DNA from: DATEDA01 sp963827595
Lineage (GTDB): Bacteria; Pseudomonadota; Gammaproteobacteria; Burkholderiales; SG8-39
Reading direction: 5' to 3'
Length of the DNA stretch: 64,000 nt
Assembly (NCBI GenBank): GCA_963827595.1
Contig: CAWHBT010000010.1
Location: 1-64,000, forward strand
Under the pieces are notes generated by a model. It saw nothing but the letters and a program-made list of their open reading frames with translations, did no database searches and was not told the origin of the DNA. This document shows, piece by piece, positions 52,820-61,957 of this stretch. The position numbers and the translations under genes were made by a program. The stretch's first letter is position 1; every line of letters starts with the position of its first letter.

Positions 52820-53392
52820 TCACATCGATCCCAGACAGCCCTTCAGGCGCTCGAGGCCGCGCCGCACCCACGTCTTCACCGTGCCGAGCGGCTGCCGCAT
52901 ATGGCTCGCGAGCTCCGAGTGCGAGAGCCCGTCGTAGAACGCCAGCATGATCGCCTGCCGCTGCTTCGCTTCCAGCCGGCGGAGGCAGTCGGCGAGCGCC
53001 TTCGCGTCGGTGGACCGGGCGAGCTCGTCGAGAGGCCCGGGCCCATCGCTCGCCATCCCCTCGATCGGGTCCTCGGCGTCCTCGTCCGCGGCGACCAGCA
53101 CCACCTCCAGGTTGGGACGGCGCAGCCAGTCGAGGCAGCGGTTGCGCACGATGCTGGTCATCCAGGTCATCGGCGCGGACAGCCCCGCCGAGTAGCTCCC
53201 GGCGTGGTTCCACACGCTCACGAAGCAGTCCTGAATGACCTCCTCCGCCCAGTCCTCCCGCTTCAATATACGGACCGCGACGCCGAACAGTTTCGGGGCC
53301 GTCGCCTGATAAAGCCGGGCAAATGCCCCCTCGTCCTTGCGCGCGCACGCCGCCAGCAGGTCCTGGAGCAGCTTGTTCTGGGCCGGATCCAT
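52820..53392 (-). CDS. ECF RNA polymerase sigma factor
   Basis: A 190-residue extracytoplasmic-function sigma factor. Region 2 (AFARLYQATAPKLFGVAVRILK, DWAEEVIQDCFVSVWNHAGSY) and region 4 (LRRLEAKQRQAIMLAFYDGLSHSELASHMRQPLGTVKTWVRRGLERLK) are clear. This is the SigK-type group that pairs with RskA anti-sigma factors. A GGAACC lies about 50 bases upstream, suggestive of an autoregulated ECF -35 box, but no confident -10 was found. Regulon unknown; the arsenosugar cluster begins less than 1 kb away. Confidence 0.93.
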   Translation of the reverse strand: MDPAQNKLLQDLLAACARKDEGAFARLYQATAPKLFGVAVRILKREDWAEEVIQDCFVSVWNHAGSYSAGLSAPMTWMTSIVRNRCLDWLRRPNLEVVLVAADEDAEDPIEGMASDGPGPLDELARSTDAKALADCLRRLEAKQRQAIMLAFYDGLSHSELASHMRQPLGTVKTWVRRGLERLKGCLGSM

Positions 53393-53474
53393 GCTACGGG
53401 CGAAGGGTGTGCCCGGAGGGGCGAGGCGCGACGGTTCCGTGATGCATTTGACGCCGGCTGCTACCCGTTCACCG

Positions 53475-54035
53475 TCAGCGCTTGCCCTTGACGGTCTTGC
53501 GCTGCCACAGCACGTCGGCCCCGCCGGCGGCGCGGTTCAGCGCCCGCCCGAGGACGAACAGCAGGTCGGAGAGGCGGTTGAGGTAGATGCGTGCCGCGTC
53601 CGAGACCCGGTCCTCGCGGGCGAGCGCCACGAGCGCGCGCTCGGCGCGGCGGCAGACCGTCCGCGCGAGGTGCGCGGCCGCGGCCGGGCGCGAGCCGCCC
53701 GGCAGGATGAACTCCTTGAGCGGCGGAAGATCGCGGTTGAAGTCCTCGAGAAGGCGCTCGAGCCCGGCGACCTGGGCCTCGGTCACCATCGTGTGCCCGG
53801 GAATCGAGACCTCGCCGCCCAGGTCGAACAGGTCGTGCTGGACGCCGAGGAGCGCGTCGCGGATCGCGGCGGGCAGCGGCTCGGCGAGGAGCACGCCGAT
53901 CGTGGAGTTGAGCTCGTCGACCTCGCCGAGCGCGGCGATGCGCGCGCTCGCCTTCGACACGCGCGCGCCGTCGCCGAGACCGGTGTCCCCGGCGTCGCCG
54001 GTGCGGGTGGTGATCTTCGAGAGGCGATGTCCCAT
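53475..54035 (-). CDS. cob(I)alamin adenosyltransferase (PduO type)
   Basis: A 186-residue enzyme that transfers the adenosyl group of ATP to cobalamin. Motifs: KITTRTGDAGDTGLGDGARVSK (ATP binding, about 5-26), LFDLGGEVSIPG, FILPGGSRPAAAAHLARTVCRRAER and LNRLSDLLFVLGRALN. Start ATG at 54035 matches the conserved N-terminus. The upstream 230-base region contains an intrinsic terminator on the same strand. It supplies adenosylcobalamin; no B12-dependent enzyme is in this window. Confidence 0.93.
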   Translation of the reverse strand: MGHRLSKITTRTGDAGDTGLGDGARVSKASARIAALGEVDELNSTIGVLLAEPLPAAIRDALLGVQHDLFDLGGEVSIPGHTMVTEAQVAGLERLLEDFNRDLPPLKEFILPGGSRPAAAAHLARTVCRRAERALVALAREDRVSDAARIYLNRLSDLLFVLGRALNRAAGGADVLWQRKTVKGKR

Positions 54036-54093
54036 GGGCTCCGGGACCCCGAGCGGGGCCGAATATATCATGCGATTTCCACGTTTCGACCGC

Positions 54094-54120
54094 AAAAAAA
54101 GCCCCGCAACAGCGCGGGGC
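54094..54120 (-). terminator. orphan rho-independent terminator ahead of the adenosyltransferase
   Basis: On the minus strand GCCCCGC-GCTGTT-GCGGGGC followed by seven T. It is a textbook terminator, but no minus-strand gene lies upstream; the only upstream gene (54266-54907) is on the plus strand. It must end a leader or small RNA made from the 54121-54265 region, or act as an attenuator before the adenosyltransferase. An AT-rich TATATT patch at about 54061-54066 could be a promoter after it. Confidence 0.8.
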
Positions 54121-54265
54121 GCGAGTCGCTCGCGGGGGGAGCGAGCGAGGGGACGGCAGAGGGAGACCGTCGAGGGCTGATACGCAGGCGCGGCCGCGGC
54201 GGATGCAGCCGCGCGCATCCGACCGTTGGCGGGCCTCGTACCTCCCGTCAGGAGGCGCTCCATCG

Positions 54266-54907
54266 ATGACGCCGCACGTCCATAGCCGGGCCCGCGACCT
54301 CGCGCGTGCCGCGTCCCTCCTCGAGGCGGCGGAGCGGCTCGCGCTGCACGCCGCGTCGCGGCAGGCGACGATCGCGCACGCGCCACGAGCCGCGCGCTTC
54401 CTCGCGCTGCAGGCGCGGCAGGAGGCGTCCCACGCCCGGGTGTTCGCCGCCGCCGCGACCTTGCTCGCTCCGGGCGCCCCGGTGGCGCATCCAGCGCAGC
54501 CCGCGCTCACGGCCTACCGGGCGCGGCTCGACCGCGACCTCGACGCCGGCGATCTCTGCTCTTCGGTCATCGGGGTGCAGGTCACCCTGGAGGCGCTCGG
54601 CCGTGCGGTGCTCGGCGAGCTCGAAGGGGGCCTCGCCTGCCACTTGCCGGTCCTCGCGCCGCTCCACAGGGTGCTGTCGCGCCAGGAAGCGGCGCACCAC
54701 GCGTTCGGGGTCCAGCTCGTCCGGCGGGCGGCGGAACGGGGCGAGCTCGCCGTGCCGCTGGCGCGAGCGGCGGCGGGAGACTATCGTTCACTCGCCACCG
54801 GGCTGCTCGCGGCGTGCGCGGAGATGCTGGACGCGCTCGGCGCGTCGCCGGCGCCGTACGCGGCGCGCTTCGAGGCATCGCTGCCGACGTGGTTTCGCGA
54901 CCCATGA
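54266..54907 (+). CDS. ferritin-like diiron protein of the arsenosugar cluster
   Basis: A 213-residue all-helical protein with two E-x-x-H elements (RQEASHARVF near 50 and RQEAAHHAF near 140) plus glutamates in the first and third helices. This is the pattern of a ferritin-like or ribonucleotide-reductase-like diiron bundle. I cannot name a substrate. ATG at 54266 follows AGGAGG, which can itself pair with an upstream CCTCC (54241-54255). Its stop overlaps the ArsS-associated glycosyltransferase (ATGA), tying it to that operon. Confidence 0.7.
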   Translation: MTPHVHSRARDLARAASLLEAAERLALHAASRQATIAHAPRAARFLALQARQEASHARVFAAAATLLAPGAPVAHPAQPALTAYRARLDRDLDAGDLCSSVIGVQVTLEALGRAVLGELEGGLACHLPVLAPLHRVLSRQEAAHHAFGVQLVRRAAERGELAVPLARAAAGDYRSLATGLLAACAEMLDALGASPAPYAARFEASLPTWFRDP

Positions 54908-55575
54908 TTTCGATCGTCATTCCCGCGCTGAACGAGGAGCGGGCGCTGCCGGCAACGCTCGGCCAGGTCGTCGCGCAGGCGGGCGAGTTCGAGGTGATCG
55001 TCGTGGACGGCGGCAGCGACGATGCGACGCGCGACATCGCGCGCGGCCACGCCGGCGTGAGACTGGTCGAGGCGCCACGCGGCCGGGCGCGCCAGATGAA
55101 CGCGGGCGCGCGCGTGGCCGGGGGCGAGTGGCTGCTGTTCCTGCACGCCGACACCCTGCTTCCGGCCGACGGGCTCGCGCGCATCGCCGCGCTGCCGGCG
55201 GACGTCGACGCCGGGTGCTTCGAGCAGCGCTTCTCCGGCGACGACTGGCGGCTGGCGCTCATCTCGCGGCTGCACAACTTCCGCTGTCGCCGCACCTGGG
55301 TGATGTACGGCGACCAGGCGATGTTCGTGCGGCGGCGGGTCTTCGAGGCGCTCGGAGGCTTCCCCGACGTCGAGCACCTCGAGGACGTGATCTTCAGTGA
55401 AAGGCTGGCGCGGCTCACCCGACCCACGCTGGTCCCCGCCGAAGTGGTGACCGATTCGCGCAAGTTCACGAAGATGGGCGTGTTCCGGAGCCTCGGCCGG
55501 TGCCTCGCCATCCTGGTATGTTACGAGCTGCGTCTGCCGATCCCGGCGCGCACGTTCTTCGCCCCGATCCGCTGA
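54904..55575 (+). CDS. TIGR04283-type glycosyltransferase, copy 1
   Basis: GT2 enzyme of 223 residues with ISIVIPALNEERALPATL, VIVVDGGSDDAT, APRGRARQMNAGARVAGGEWLLFLHADT (DxD as HAD) and YGDQAMFVRRRVFEALGGFPD. These match the family annotated as arsenosugar biosynthesis glycosyltransferase. A paralogue lies at 60615-61301. Twenty bases later comes the ArsS gene. Expected role: sugar transfer in making arsenosugars or a related metabolite. Confidence 0.88.
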   Translation: MISIVIPALNEERALPATLGQVVAQAGEFEVIVVDGGSDDATRDIARGHAGVRLVEAPRGRARQMNAGARVAGGEWLLFLHADTLLPADGLARIAALPADVDAGCFEQRFSGDDWRLALISRLHNFRCRRTWVMYGDQAMFVRRRVFEALGGFPDVEHLEDVIFSERLARLTRPTLVPAEVVTDSRKFTKMGVFRSLGRCLAILVCYELRLPIPARTFFAPIR

Positions 55576-55594
55576 CCCGAGAGGGAACCGCCCG

Positions 55595-56557
<963 letters not shown>

Positions 56558-56574
56558 CGGCGGAGCGCGCCACG

Positions 56575-57549
56575 GTGAACGTCGACGTCCCGGGCCGGAA
56601 CTGCCCGCTCGCTTACCGCTACGCGCCGGAAGTGTTCCGCCGGCCGGCCGAGATCGAGGCCGAGACGATCTACGCGATCGGCGGGCTGTACGGCAACCCG
56701 TTCGCGCTCGATGCGATCCTCGCGCTGGCCGCGTCCGAGCCCGTCGCCCCGCGGCTCGTCTTCAACGGCGACTTCAACTGGTTCGACGCCGACGCCGACG
56801 GGTTCGCCCGGCTCAATGCGCGCGTGCTCGAGCACGTTGCGCTCCGCGGCAACGTCGAGACCGAGCTCGCGGCCGACGACGACGGTGCGGGCTGCGGCTG
56901 CGCCTACCCGGAGTGGGTGGGCGACGCCGAGGTCGCCCGCTCCAACGCCATCGAGGCGCGGCTGCGCGACACGGCCCGGGCGTTCCCGGAGCTGCGCGCG
57001 CGGCTCGGGGCGCTCCCGATGCACGCGGTGGCGAGCATCGGCGGAGTGCGCGTCGCGATCGTGCACGGCGACGCGTGGTCGCTCTCGGGCTGGGGCTTCT
57101 CGCAGGAGCGGCTCGGCAAGGACGTCGGGGCCGCGGCGGCGGCGTTCGGCGCGGCGGACGTCCGGGTGTTCGCCTGCAGCCACACCTGTCTCCCGGTGCT
57201 GCAGGTGCTGGTGACGGCGCGGGGGCACTGCGTGATCGCCAACAACGGCGCCGCCGGAATGCCCAATTTCCGCGGCACCCGCTTCGGCCTGATCACGCGG
57301 ATCGCGATCCGGCCGCGCGCCGACGCGCTATACGGCGAATGGCTCGGGCCGCTGTTCGTCGAGGCGCTCGCGGTGCGCTACGATCAGGCGCCCTGGCTCG
57401 CGCACTTCGATGCGGTCTGGCCCGCCGGTTCGCCCGCCGCGGTGTCCTACCGCCACCGGATCACGGAGGGCCCCGGCTACGAGCCCCAGCAGGCGCTCCG
57501 CGGCGCCGTAAGTCGGACCGGCGCGACGCGGCGAACTGCCGCCGCGTAA
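56575..57549 (+). CDS. metallophosphoesterase-like protein with degenerate metal site
   Basis: A 324-residue protein with a calcineurin-like layout: IYAIGGLYGNPFALDAIL where D-x-H is expected, FNGDFNWFDADADG (GD motif kept), LRGNVETEL (GNHE reduced to GNVE), VRVAIVHGD and FACSHTCLP (GHTH-like). The first metal ligands Asp and His are Gly and Tyr, so normal two-metal catalysis is unlikely. A CGCAYPEW motif is present. It lies between arsS and the fused reductase, a position typical of uncharacterised arsenosugar-locus genes. GTG start at 56575. Confidence 0.72.
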   Translation: MNVDVPGRNCPLAYRYAPEVFRRPAEIEAETIYAIGGLYGNPFALDAILALAASEPVAPRLVFNGDFNWFDADADGFARLNARVLEHVALRGNVETELAADDDGAGCGCAYPEWVGDAEVARSNAIEARLRDTARAFPELRARLGALPMHAVASIGGVRVAIVHGDAWSLSGWGFSQERLGKDVGAAAAAFGAADVRVFACSHTCLPVLQVLVTARGHCVIANNGAAGMPNFRGTRFGLITRIAIRPRADALYGEWLGPLFVEALAVRYDQAPWLAHFDAVWPAGSPAAVSYRHRITEGPGYEPQQALRGAVSRTGATRRTAAA

Positions 57550-57561
57550 GGGGGGCGGAAA

Positions 57562-59775
57562 ATGAGCCGGGGCCGGATCGTCGCGCTGGTCGTCATCGCC
57601 GCGCTCGTCGCCGCGTTCTTCGTCTTCGATCTCAAGCAGTATTTCAGCCTCGAGTACTTCAAGCAGCAGCAGGCGGCGATCGAGGGTTACTCCCGGGCGC
57701 ATCCGCTGCCGGCGGCCGCGATCTACTTCCTGATCTACGTCGCGGTCACGGGGCTGTCGCTCCCGGGCGCGGCCATCATGACCATCGTCGGGGGCGCGAT
57801 CTTCGGGCTCCTGTGGGGTACCGTGCTTGTGTCGTTCGCCTCGGCGATCGGCGCGACGCTCGCGTTCCTCGCGAGCCGCTTCCTGTTCCGGGACGCGATC
57901 CAGCGCAGGTTCGGCGACAAGCTCGCAGCGATCAACCGCGGCGTCGCGAAGGAGGGGGCGTTCTATCTCTTCGCGCTGCGGCTGGTGCCGGCGTTCCCGT
58001 TCTTCGTCATCAACCTCGTCATGGGCCTCACCCCCATGAAGACCTGGACGTTCTACTGGGTGAGCCAGCTCGGCATGCTCGCCGGCACGATCGTGTATGT
58101 GAACGCCGGGACGCAGATCGCGAGAATCGACTCGCTCGGCGGGCTCGTCTCGCCGGCGCTGATCGGCTCGTTCGTCCTCCTGGGGCTCTTCCCGCTCATC
58201 GCGAAGAGGATCGTCGACTGGCTCAAGGCGAGGAAGGTGTACTCGAGGTGGAAGAAGCCGGCGCGGTTCGACCGCAACCTGGTGGTGATCGGCGCCGGGT
58301 CCGCGGGGCTCGTGTCGGCCTACATCGGCGCCGCGGTCAAGGCCAAGGTCACGCTGGTGGAGAAGCACCGGATGGGCGGCGACTGCCTCAACTTCGGCTG
58401 CGTGCCGTCGAAGGCGCTGATCCGCTCGGCGAAGTTCCTCTCCCACGTGAAGCGCGCGCGCGAGTGGGGGATGAAGACGGCTTCGGCCGACTTCGAGTTC
58501 AAGGACGTGATGGATCGCGTCCACCGCGTGATCAAGACGGTCGAGCCCCACGACTCGGTCGAGCGCTACGCGGGCCTGGGCGTCGACGTGGTCCTCGGCG
58601 AGGCGAAGATCACTTCGCCCTGGACGGTGGAGATCACTCGGCACGACGGGTCGAAGTCGACGCTCACGACGCGTGCGATCGTGATCGCTGCGGGTGCGGC
58701 GCCGTTCGTGCCGCCGATCCCGGGGATCGAGGCGGTCGGCTACGTCACCTCCGACACGCTGTGGGAGCTGCGCGAGCTGCCGCGGCGGATGGTGGTGCTC
58801 GGCGGCGGCCCGATCGGCTCCGAGCTCGCGCAGGCCTTCGCGCGGCTCGGCTCGAAGGTCACGCAGGTCGAGATGCTGCCGCGGATCATGGCGAAGGAGG
58901 ATCCCGAGATCTCCGCGATGGTCGCGCACCGCTTCCGCGCCGAAGGCATCGACGTGCGGGTCGACACCAAGGCGAAGGCGTTCAAGGTCGTGAACGGCGA
59001 GAAGATCATGGTGGCCGAGCACGCGGGCCGGGACATCGAGATCCCGTTCGATGCGCTGCTGTGCGCCGTGGGGCGCGTCGCGCGCACCACAGGCTACGGC
59101 CTGGAGGAGCTCGGGATCCCGGTGACGAAGAGCCGCACGATCGAGGTGAACGAGTACCTGCAGACGATCTATCCGAACGTCTACGCCTGCGGCGATGTCG
59201 CCGGGCCGTACCAGTTCACGCACACCGCCGCGCACATGGCGTGGTTCTGCGCGGTGAATGCGCTGTTCGGCCGGTTCCGGAAGTTCAAGGTCGACTACTC
59301 GGTGATTCCGTGGGCGACCTTCACCGAGCCGGAGGTGGCGCGGGTCGGTCTCAACGAGCTCGAGGCGAGGGAGCGGGGCATCCCCTACGAGGTCACCACC
59401 TACGGCCTCGACGACCTCGACCGGGCGATCGCCGACGGCGAAGCCGAAGGCGTGGTGAAGGTGCTCACCGTCCCCGGCAAGGACCGGATCCTCGGCGTCA
59501 CGATCGCCGGGGACCACGCCGGCGACGTGATCGTCGAGTACGTGAGCGCGATGAAGCACGGCATCGGACTGAACAAGATCCTCGGCACCATCCACATCTA
59601 CCCGACGCTCGCGGAGGCGAACAAGTACGCCGCGGGCAACTGGAAGCGGGCGCACGCGCCGCAGGGGGTGCTGCGGTGGCTCGAGCGCTACCACGCGTGG
59701 ATGCGCGGCGGCGCCCGGTCGGGCCGCGGGCCCGGACGCGAGCCGGCGCCCGGCGCGGCGGAAAAGCACGCATGA
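57562..59775 (+). CDS. TVP38/TMEM64-pyridine nucleotide disulfide reductase fusion
   Basis: A 737-residue fusion. The N-terminal 230 residues are a TVP38/DedA-like membrane domain with five or six helices (LPGAAIMTIVGGAIFGLLWGT, FALRLVPAFPFFVINLVMGL). The rest is a flavin disulfide reductase: FAD motif LVVIGAGSAGLVSAYIG, redox pair GGDCLNFGCVPSKALI, NAD motif VVLGGGPIGSELAQAFARLG, YACGDVAGPYQFTHTAAHMA and a dimerisation domain ending in HIYPTLAEANKYAAGNW. It resembles mercuric reductase without the HMA domain. ATG has AAGGGGGGCGG upstream. Possibly membrane-linked reduction of an arsenic or sulfur compound. Confidence 0.9.
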   Translation: MSRGRIVALVVIAALVAAFFVFDLKQYFSLEYFKQQQAAIEGYSRAHPLPAAAIYFLIYVAVTGLSLPGAAIMTIVGGAIFGLLWGTVLVSFASAIGATLAFLASRFLFRDAIQRRFGDKLAAINRGVAKEGAFYLFALRLVPAFPFFVINLVMGLTPMKTWTFYWVSQLGMLAGTIVYVNAGTQIARIDSLGGLVSPALIGSFVLLGLFPLIAKRIVDWLKARKVYSRWKKPARFDRNLVVIGAGSAGLVSAYIGAAVKAKVTLVEKHRMGGDCLNFGCVPSKALIRSAKFLSHVKRAREWGMKTASADFEFKDVMDRVHRVIKTVEPHDSVERYAGLGVDVVLGEAKITSPWTVEITRHDGSKSTLTTRAIVIAAGAAPFVPPIPGIEAVGYVTSDTLWELRELPRRMVVLGGGPIGSELAQAFARLGSKVTQVEMLPRIMAKEDPEISAMVAHRFRAEGIDVRVDTKAKAFKVVNGEKIMVAEHAGRDIEIPFDALLCAVGRVARTTGYGLEELGIPVTKSRTIEVNEYLQTIYPNVYACGDVAGPYQFTHTAAHMAWFCAVNALFGRFRKFKVDYSVIPWATFTEPEVARVGLNELEARERGIPYEVTTYGLDDLDRAIADGEAEGVVKVLTVPGKDRILGVTIAGDHAGDVIVEYVSAMKHGIGLNKILGTIHIYPTLAEANKYAAGNWKRAHAPQGVLRWLERYHAWMRGGARSGRGPGREPAPGAAEKHA

Positions 59776-60602
59776 AGCGTCTGATCGCCGCGATCGCGCT
59801 CGCGACGGCGCCGTGCGGCGCCGCTGTCGCGCAGTTCGATCACGGCCACGCCGCCTGGACCGCGCTGCTCAAGCAGCACGTCGTCGTGATCGACGGCGGC
59901 AAGGCCTCGCAGGTCCGCTATGCCGGGTTTGCCAAGGACCGGGCGCAGCTGAAGGCCTACCTCGCCGCGCTGTCCAAGGTCACCCTGGCCGAGTTCGACG
60001 GCTGGTCCAAGCCGCAGCAGATGGCGTTCCTGATCAACGCCTACAACGCGTTCACGATCGAGAAGATCCTCACCCGCTACCCCGACATCAAGTCGATCTG
60101 GGACTTCGGCAAGCTCTTCGGCAACCCGTTCAAGGACAAGTTCTTCGTGCTCCTCGGGAGCGAGAGCACCCTCGACCGCATCGAGCACGAGACGCTGCGG
60201 AAGAAAGACGCCTACGACGAGCCGCGCGTGCACTTCGCGGTGAACTGCGCGTCGATCGGCTGCCCGATGCTGCGCGAGGAGGCGTACGTCGCCGAGCGGC
60301 TCGACGCGCAGCTCGAGGAGCAGACGCGCCGGTTCCTGTCCGACCGCTCGCGGAACCGCTATGACGCGCAGAAGGGCGTGCTCGAGGTATCGAAGATCTT
60401 CGACTGGTTCCGGGAAGACTGGCAGAGCGGCTACCGCGGCCTCGCCGGCGCGGCGCCGCCGGTCCAGTCGCGCGAGCAGTTCTTCGCGCGCTATGCGAAG
60501 CTGCTCACCGATGCGGCGGGCGACCAGCAGGTCGTCGCGGACGGCAAGGCGCCGATCGGTTTTCTCGAGTACGACTGGACCCTGAACGACGCGAAGCGCT
60601 GA
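59772..60602 (+). CDS. secreted DUF547 protein
   Basis: A 276-residue exported protein: signal peptide MKRLIAAIALATAPCGAAVA then a DUF547 domain with MAFLINAYNAFTIEKILTRYPDIKSIWDFG and HFAVNCASIGCPMLREEAY, containing two conserved cysteines (about 159 and 164) and a histidine that resemble a thiol-protease-like site. Family function unknown. ATG overlaps the fusion protein stop (ATGA), so it is in the arsenosugar-type operon, and it would act in the periplasm. Confidence 0.88.
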   Translation: MKRLIAAIALATAPCGAAVAQFDHGHAAWTALLKQHVVVIDGGKASQVRYAGFAKDRAQLKAYLAALSKVTLAEFDGWSKPQQMAFLINAYNAFTIEKILTRYPDIKSIWDFGKLFGNPFKDKFFVLLGSESTLDRIEHETLRKKDAYDEPRVHFAVNCASIGCPMLREEAYVAERLDAQLEEQTRRFLSDRSRNRYDAQKGVLEVSKIFDWFREDWQSGYRGLAGAAPPVQSREQFFARYAKLLTDAAGDQQVVADGKAPIGFLEYDWTLNDAKR

Positions 60603-60614
60603 CACTGTCCGGCG

Positions 60615-61301
60615 GTGGCGCAGATCTCGATCATCATCCCCGCGCTGAACGAGGCGGCGGGCATCGACGCCACGCTCGCGGCGCTCCAGCCGCTGCGCGG
60701 CCGCGGGCACGACGTGATCGTGGTCGACGGCGGCAGCGACGACGGCACGCCGGAGCTCGCCGGGCCGCTCGCGGACCGCGTGATCGCCGCGCCCCGCGGC
60801 CGCGCGAGCCAGATGAACGCCGGCGCCGCGGAGGCGCGCGGCGACGTGGTGCTGTTCCTGCACGCGGACACCGTCCTGCCGGAGAACGCCGACCGGATGG
60901 TGCTGGAAGGCCTCGCCGCCACGCGGTGTCTCTGGGGCCGCTTCGACGTGCACATCGCCGGTCGCCATCCGCTGCTGCCGGTGATCGGGTGGCTCATGAA
61001 CTTCCGCTCCCGCATGACCGGCGTCGCCACCGGCGACCAGGCGATCTTCGCCTGGCGGGAGGCGTTCCTGCGGGCGGGCGGATTCCCGCCGATCCCGCTC
61101 ATGGAGGACGTCGCGCTCGCGCGTGCGCTCGGCAGTCTCTCTCCGCCGCTGTGCCTCGCGGAGCGGGTGACGACCTCGGGCCGGCGCTGGGAGTCGCGCG
61201 GGGTGCTGCGCACGATCGCGCTGATGTGGTGGCTGCGTCTGCGCTACCTCCTCGGCGCCTCCCCGGACCGGCTCGCGCAGCGCTACGACGCGCCCCGTTG
61301 A
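60615..61301 (+). CDS. TIGR04283-type glycosyltransferase, copy 2
   Basis: GT2 enzyme of 228 residues, paralogous to 54904-55575: ISIIIPALNEAAGIDATLA, VIVVDGGSDDGTPEL, APRGRASQMNAGAAEARGDVVLFLHADT and TGDQAIFAWREAFLRAGGFP. GTG start at 60615; its stop overlaps the DUF2064 gene (TTGA). The pair TIGR04283 + DUF2064 is a usual combination in arsenosugar-type loci. Confidence 0.88.
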   Translation: MAQISIIIPALNEAAGIDATLAALQPLRGRGHDVIVVDGGSDDGTPELAGPLADRVIAAPRGRASQMNAGAAEARGDVVLFLHADTVLPENADRMVLEGLAATRCLWGRFDVHIAGRHPLLPVIGWLMNFRSRMTGVATGDQAIFAWREAFLRAGGFPPIPLMEDVALARALGSLSPPLCLAERVTTSGRRWESRGVLRTIALMWWLRLRYLLGASPDRLAQRYDAPR

Positions 61302-61957
61302 CCACGCCGATCATCGTCTTCGCCAAGGCGCCGCAGCCCGGCGCGGTGAAGACGCGGCTCATCCCGGCGCTCGGTGCGGCGGGCGCCGCCCGCTTGCACG
61401 AGCGGCTCGTCGACCGGACGCTCGCCACTGCGGCGGCTGCGGGCGTGGGACCGCTCGAGCTCTGCGGCGACCCTGCGTCGGACCCGTTGCTCGCCGCGCG
61501 CGCCGCGGCCTATGGCGCCACGCTGACCGAGCAGGGGCCCGGCGACCTCGGGGCGCGGATGCACCGCGCGTTCGCGCGGGCCCTGGCGAGCGCTCAGGCG
61601 GTGCTTGCCGTCGGCTGCGACTGCCCGGCACTGACCGGGCAGCGCCTCCGTGAGGCGAACGCTGCGCTCGCGGCCGGGCACGACGCGGTGCTCGGGCCAG
61701 CCGAGGACGGCGGCTACGTCCTCATCGGCCTCGCGCGTGTGCACGCCTCCCTCTTCGAGCACATCGGCTGGGGCGGGCGGGACGTCCTCGAGGCTACGCG
61801 GGCGCGTCTCGCGGTGCTTGGGTGGCGCTGGTTGGAGCTCGAGACGCTGTGGGACATCGACCGGCCGGAAGATCTCGAGCGGCTCCGGAACGCGCGACTG
61901 GAGGATGGCGACCGGCTGCTACAGGGCTTGAGCGACAGCGTGCCGAAGCGGCGATGA
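61298..61957 (+). CDS. DUF2064 / TIGR04282 glycosyltransferase-like protein
   Basis: A 219-residue GT-A-fold protein: TPIIVFAKAPQPGAVKTRL (nucleotide-binding start), VGCDCPALTGQRL (DxD-like) and VLGPAEDGGYVLIGL are the TIGR04282 hallmarks. Family members are annotated as arsenosugar glycosyltransferases or nucleotidyltransferases. TTG start at 61298 overlaps the previous stop, and its own stop overlaps the next ATG (ATGA). Confidence 0.88.
   Translation: MTTPIIVFAKAPQPGAVKTRLIPALGAAGAARLHERLVDRTLATAAAAGVGPLELCGDPASDPLLAARAAAYGATLTEQGPGDLGARMHRAFARALASAQAVLAVGCDCPALTGQRLREANAALAAGHDAVLGPAEDGGYVLIGLARVHASLFEHIGWGGRDVLEATRARLAVLGWRWLELETLWDIDRPEDLERLRNARLEDGDRLLQGLSDSVPKRR

Noticed and set aside
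54036..54265. Cobalamin riboswitch upstream of the adenosyltransferase
   Set aside because: No B12 box or the conserved core segments could be found on either strand, despite the suggestive gene and terminator.
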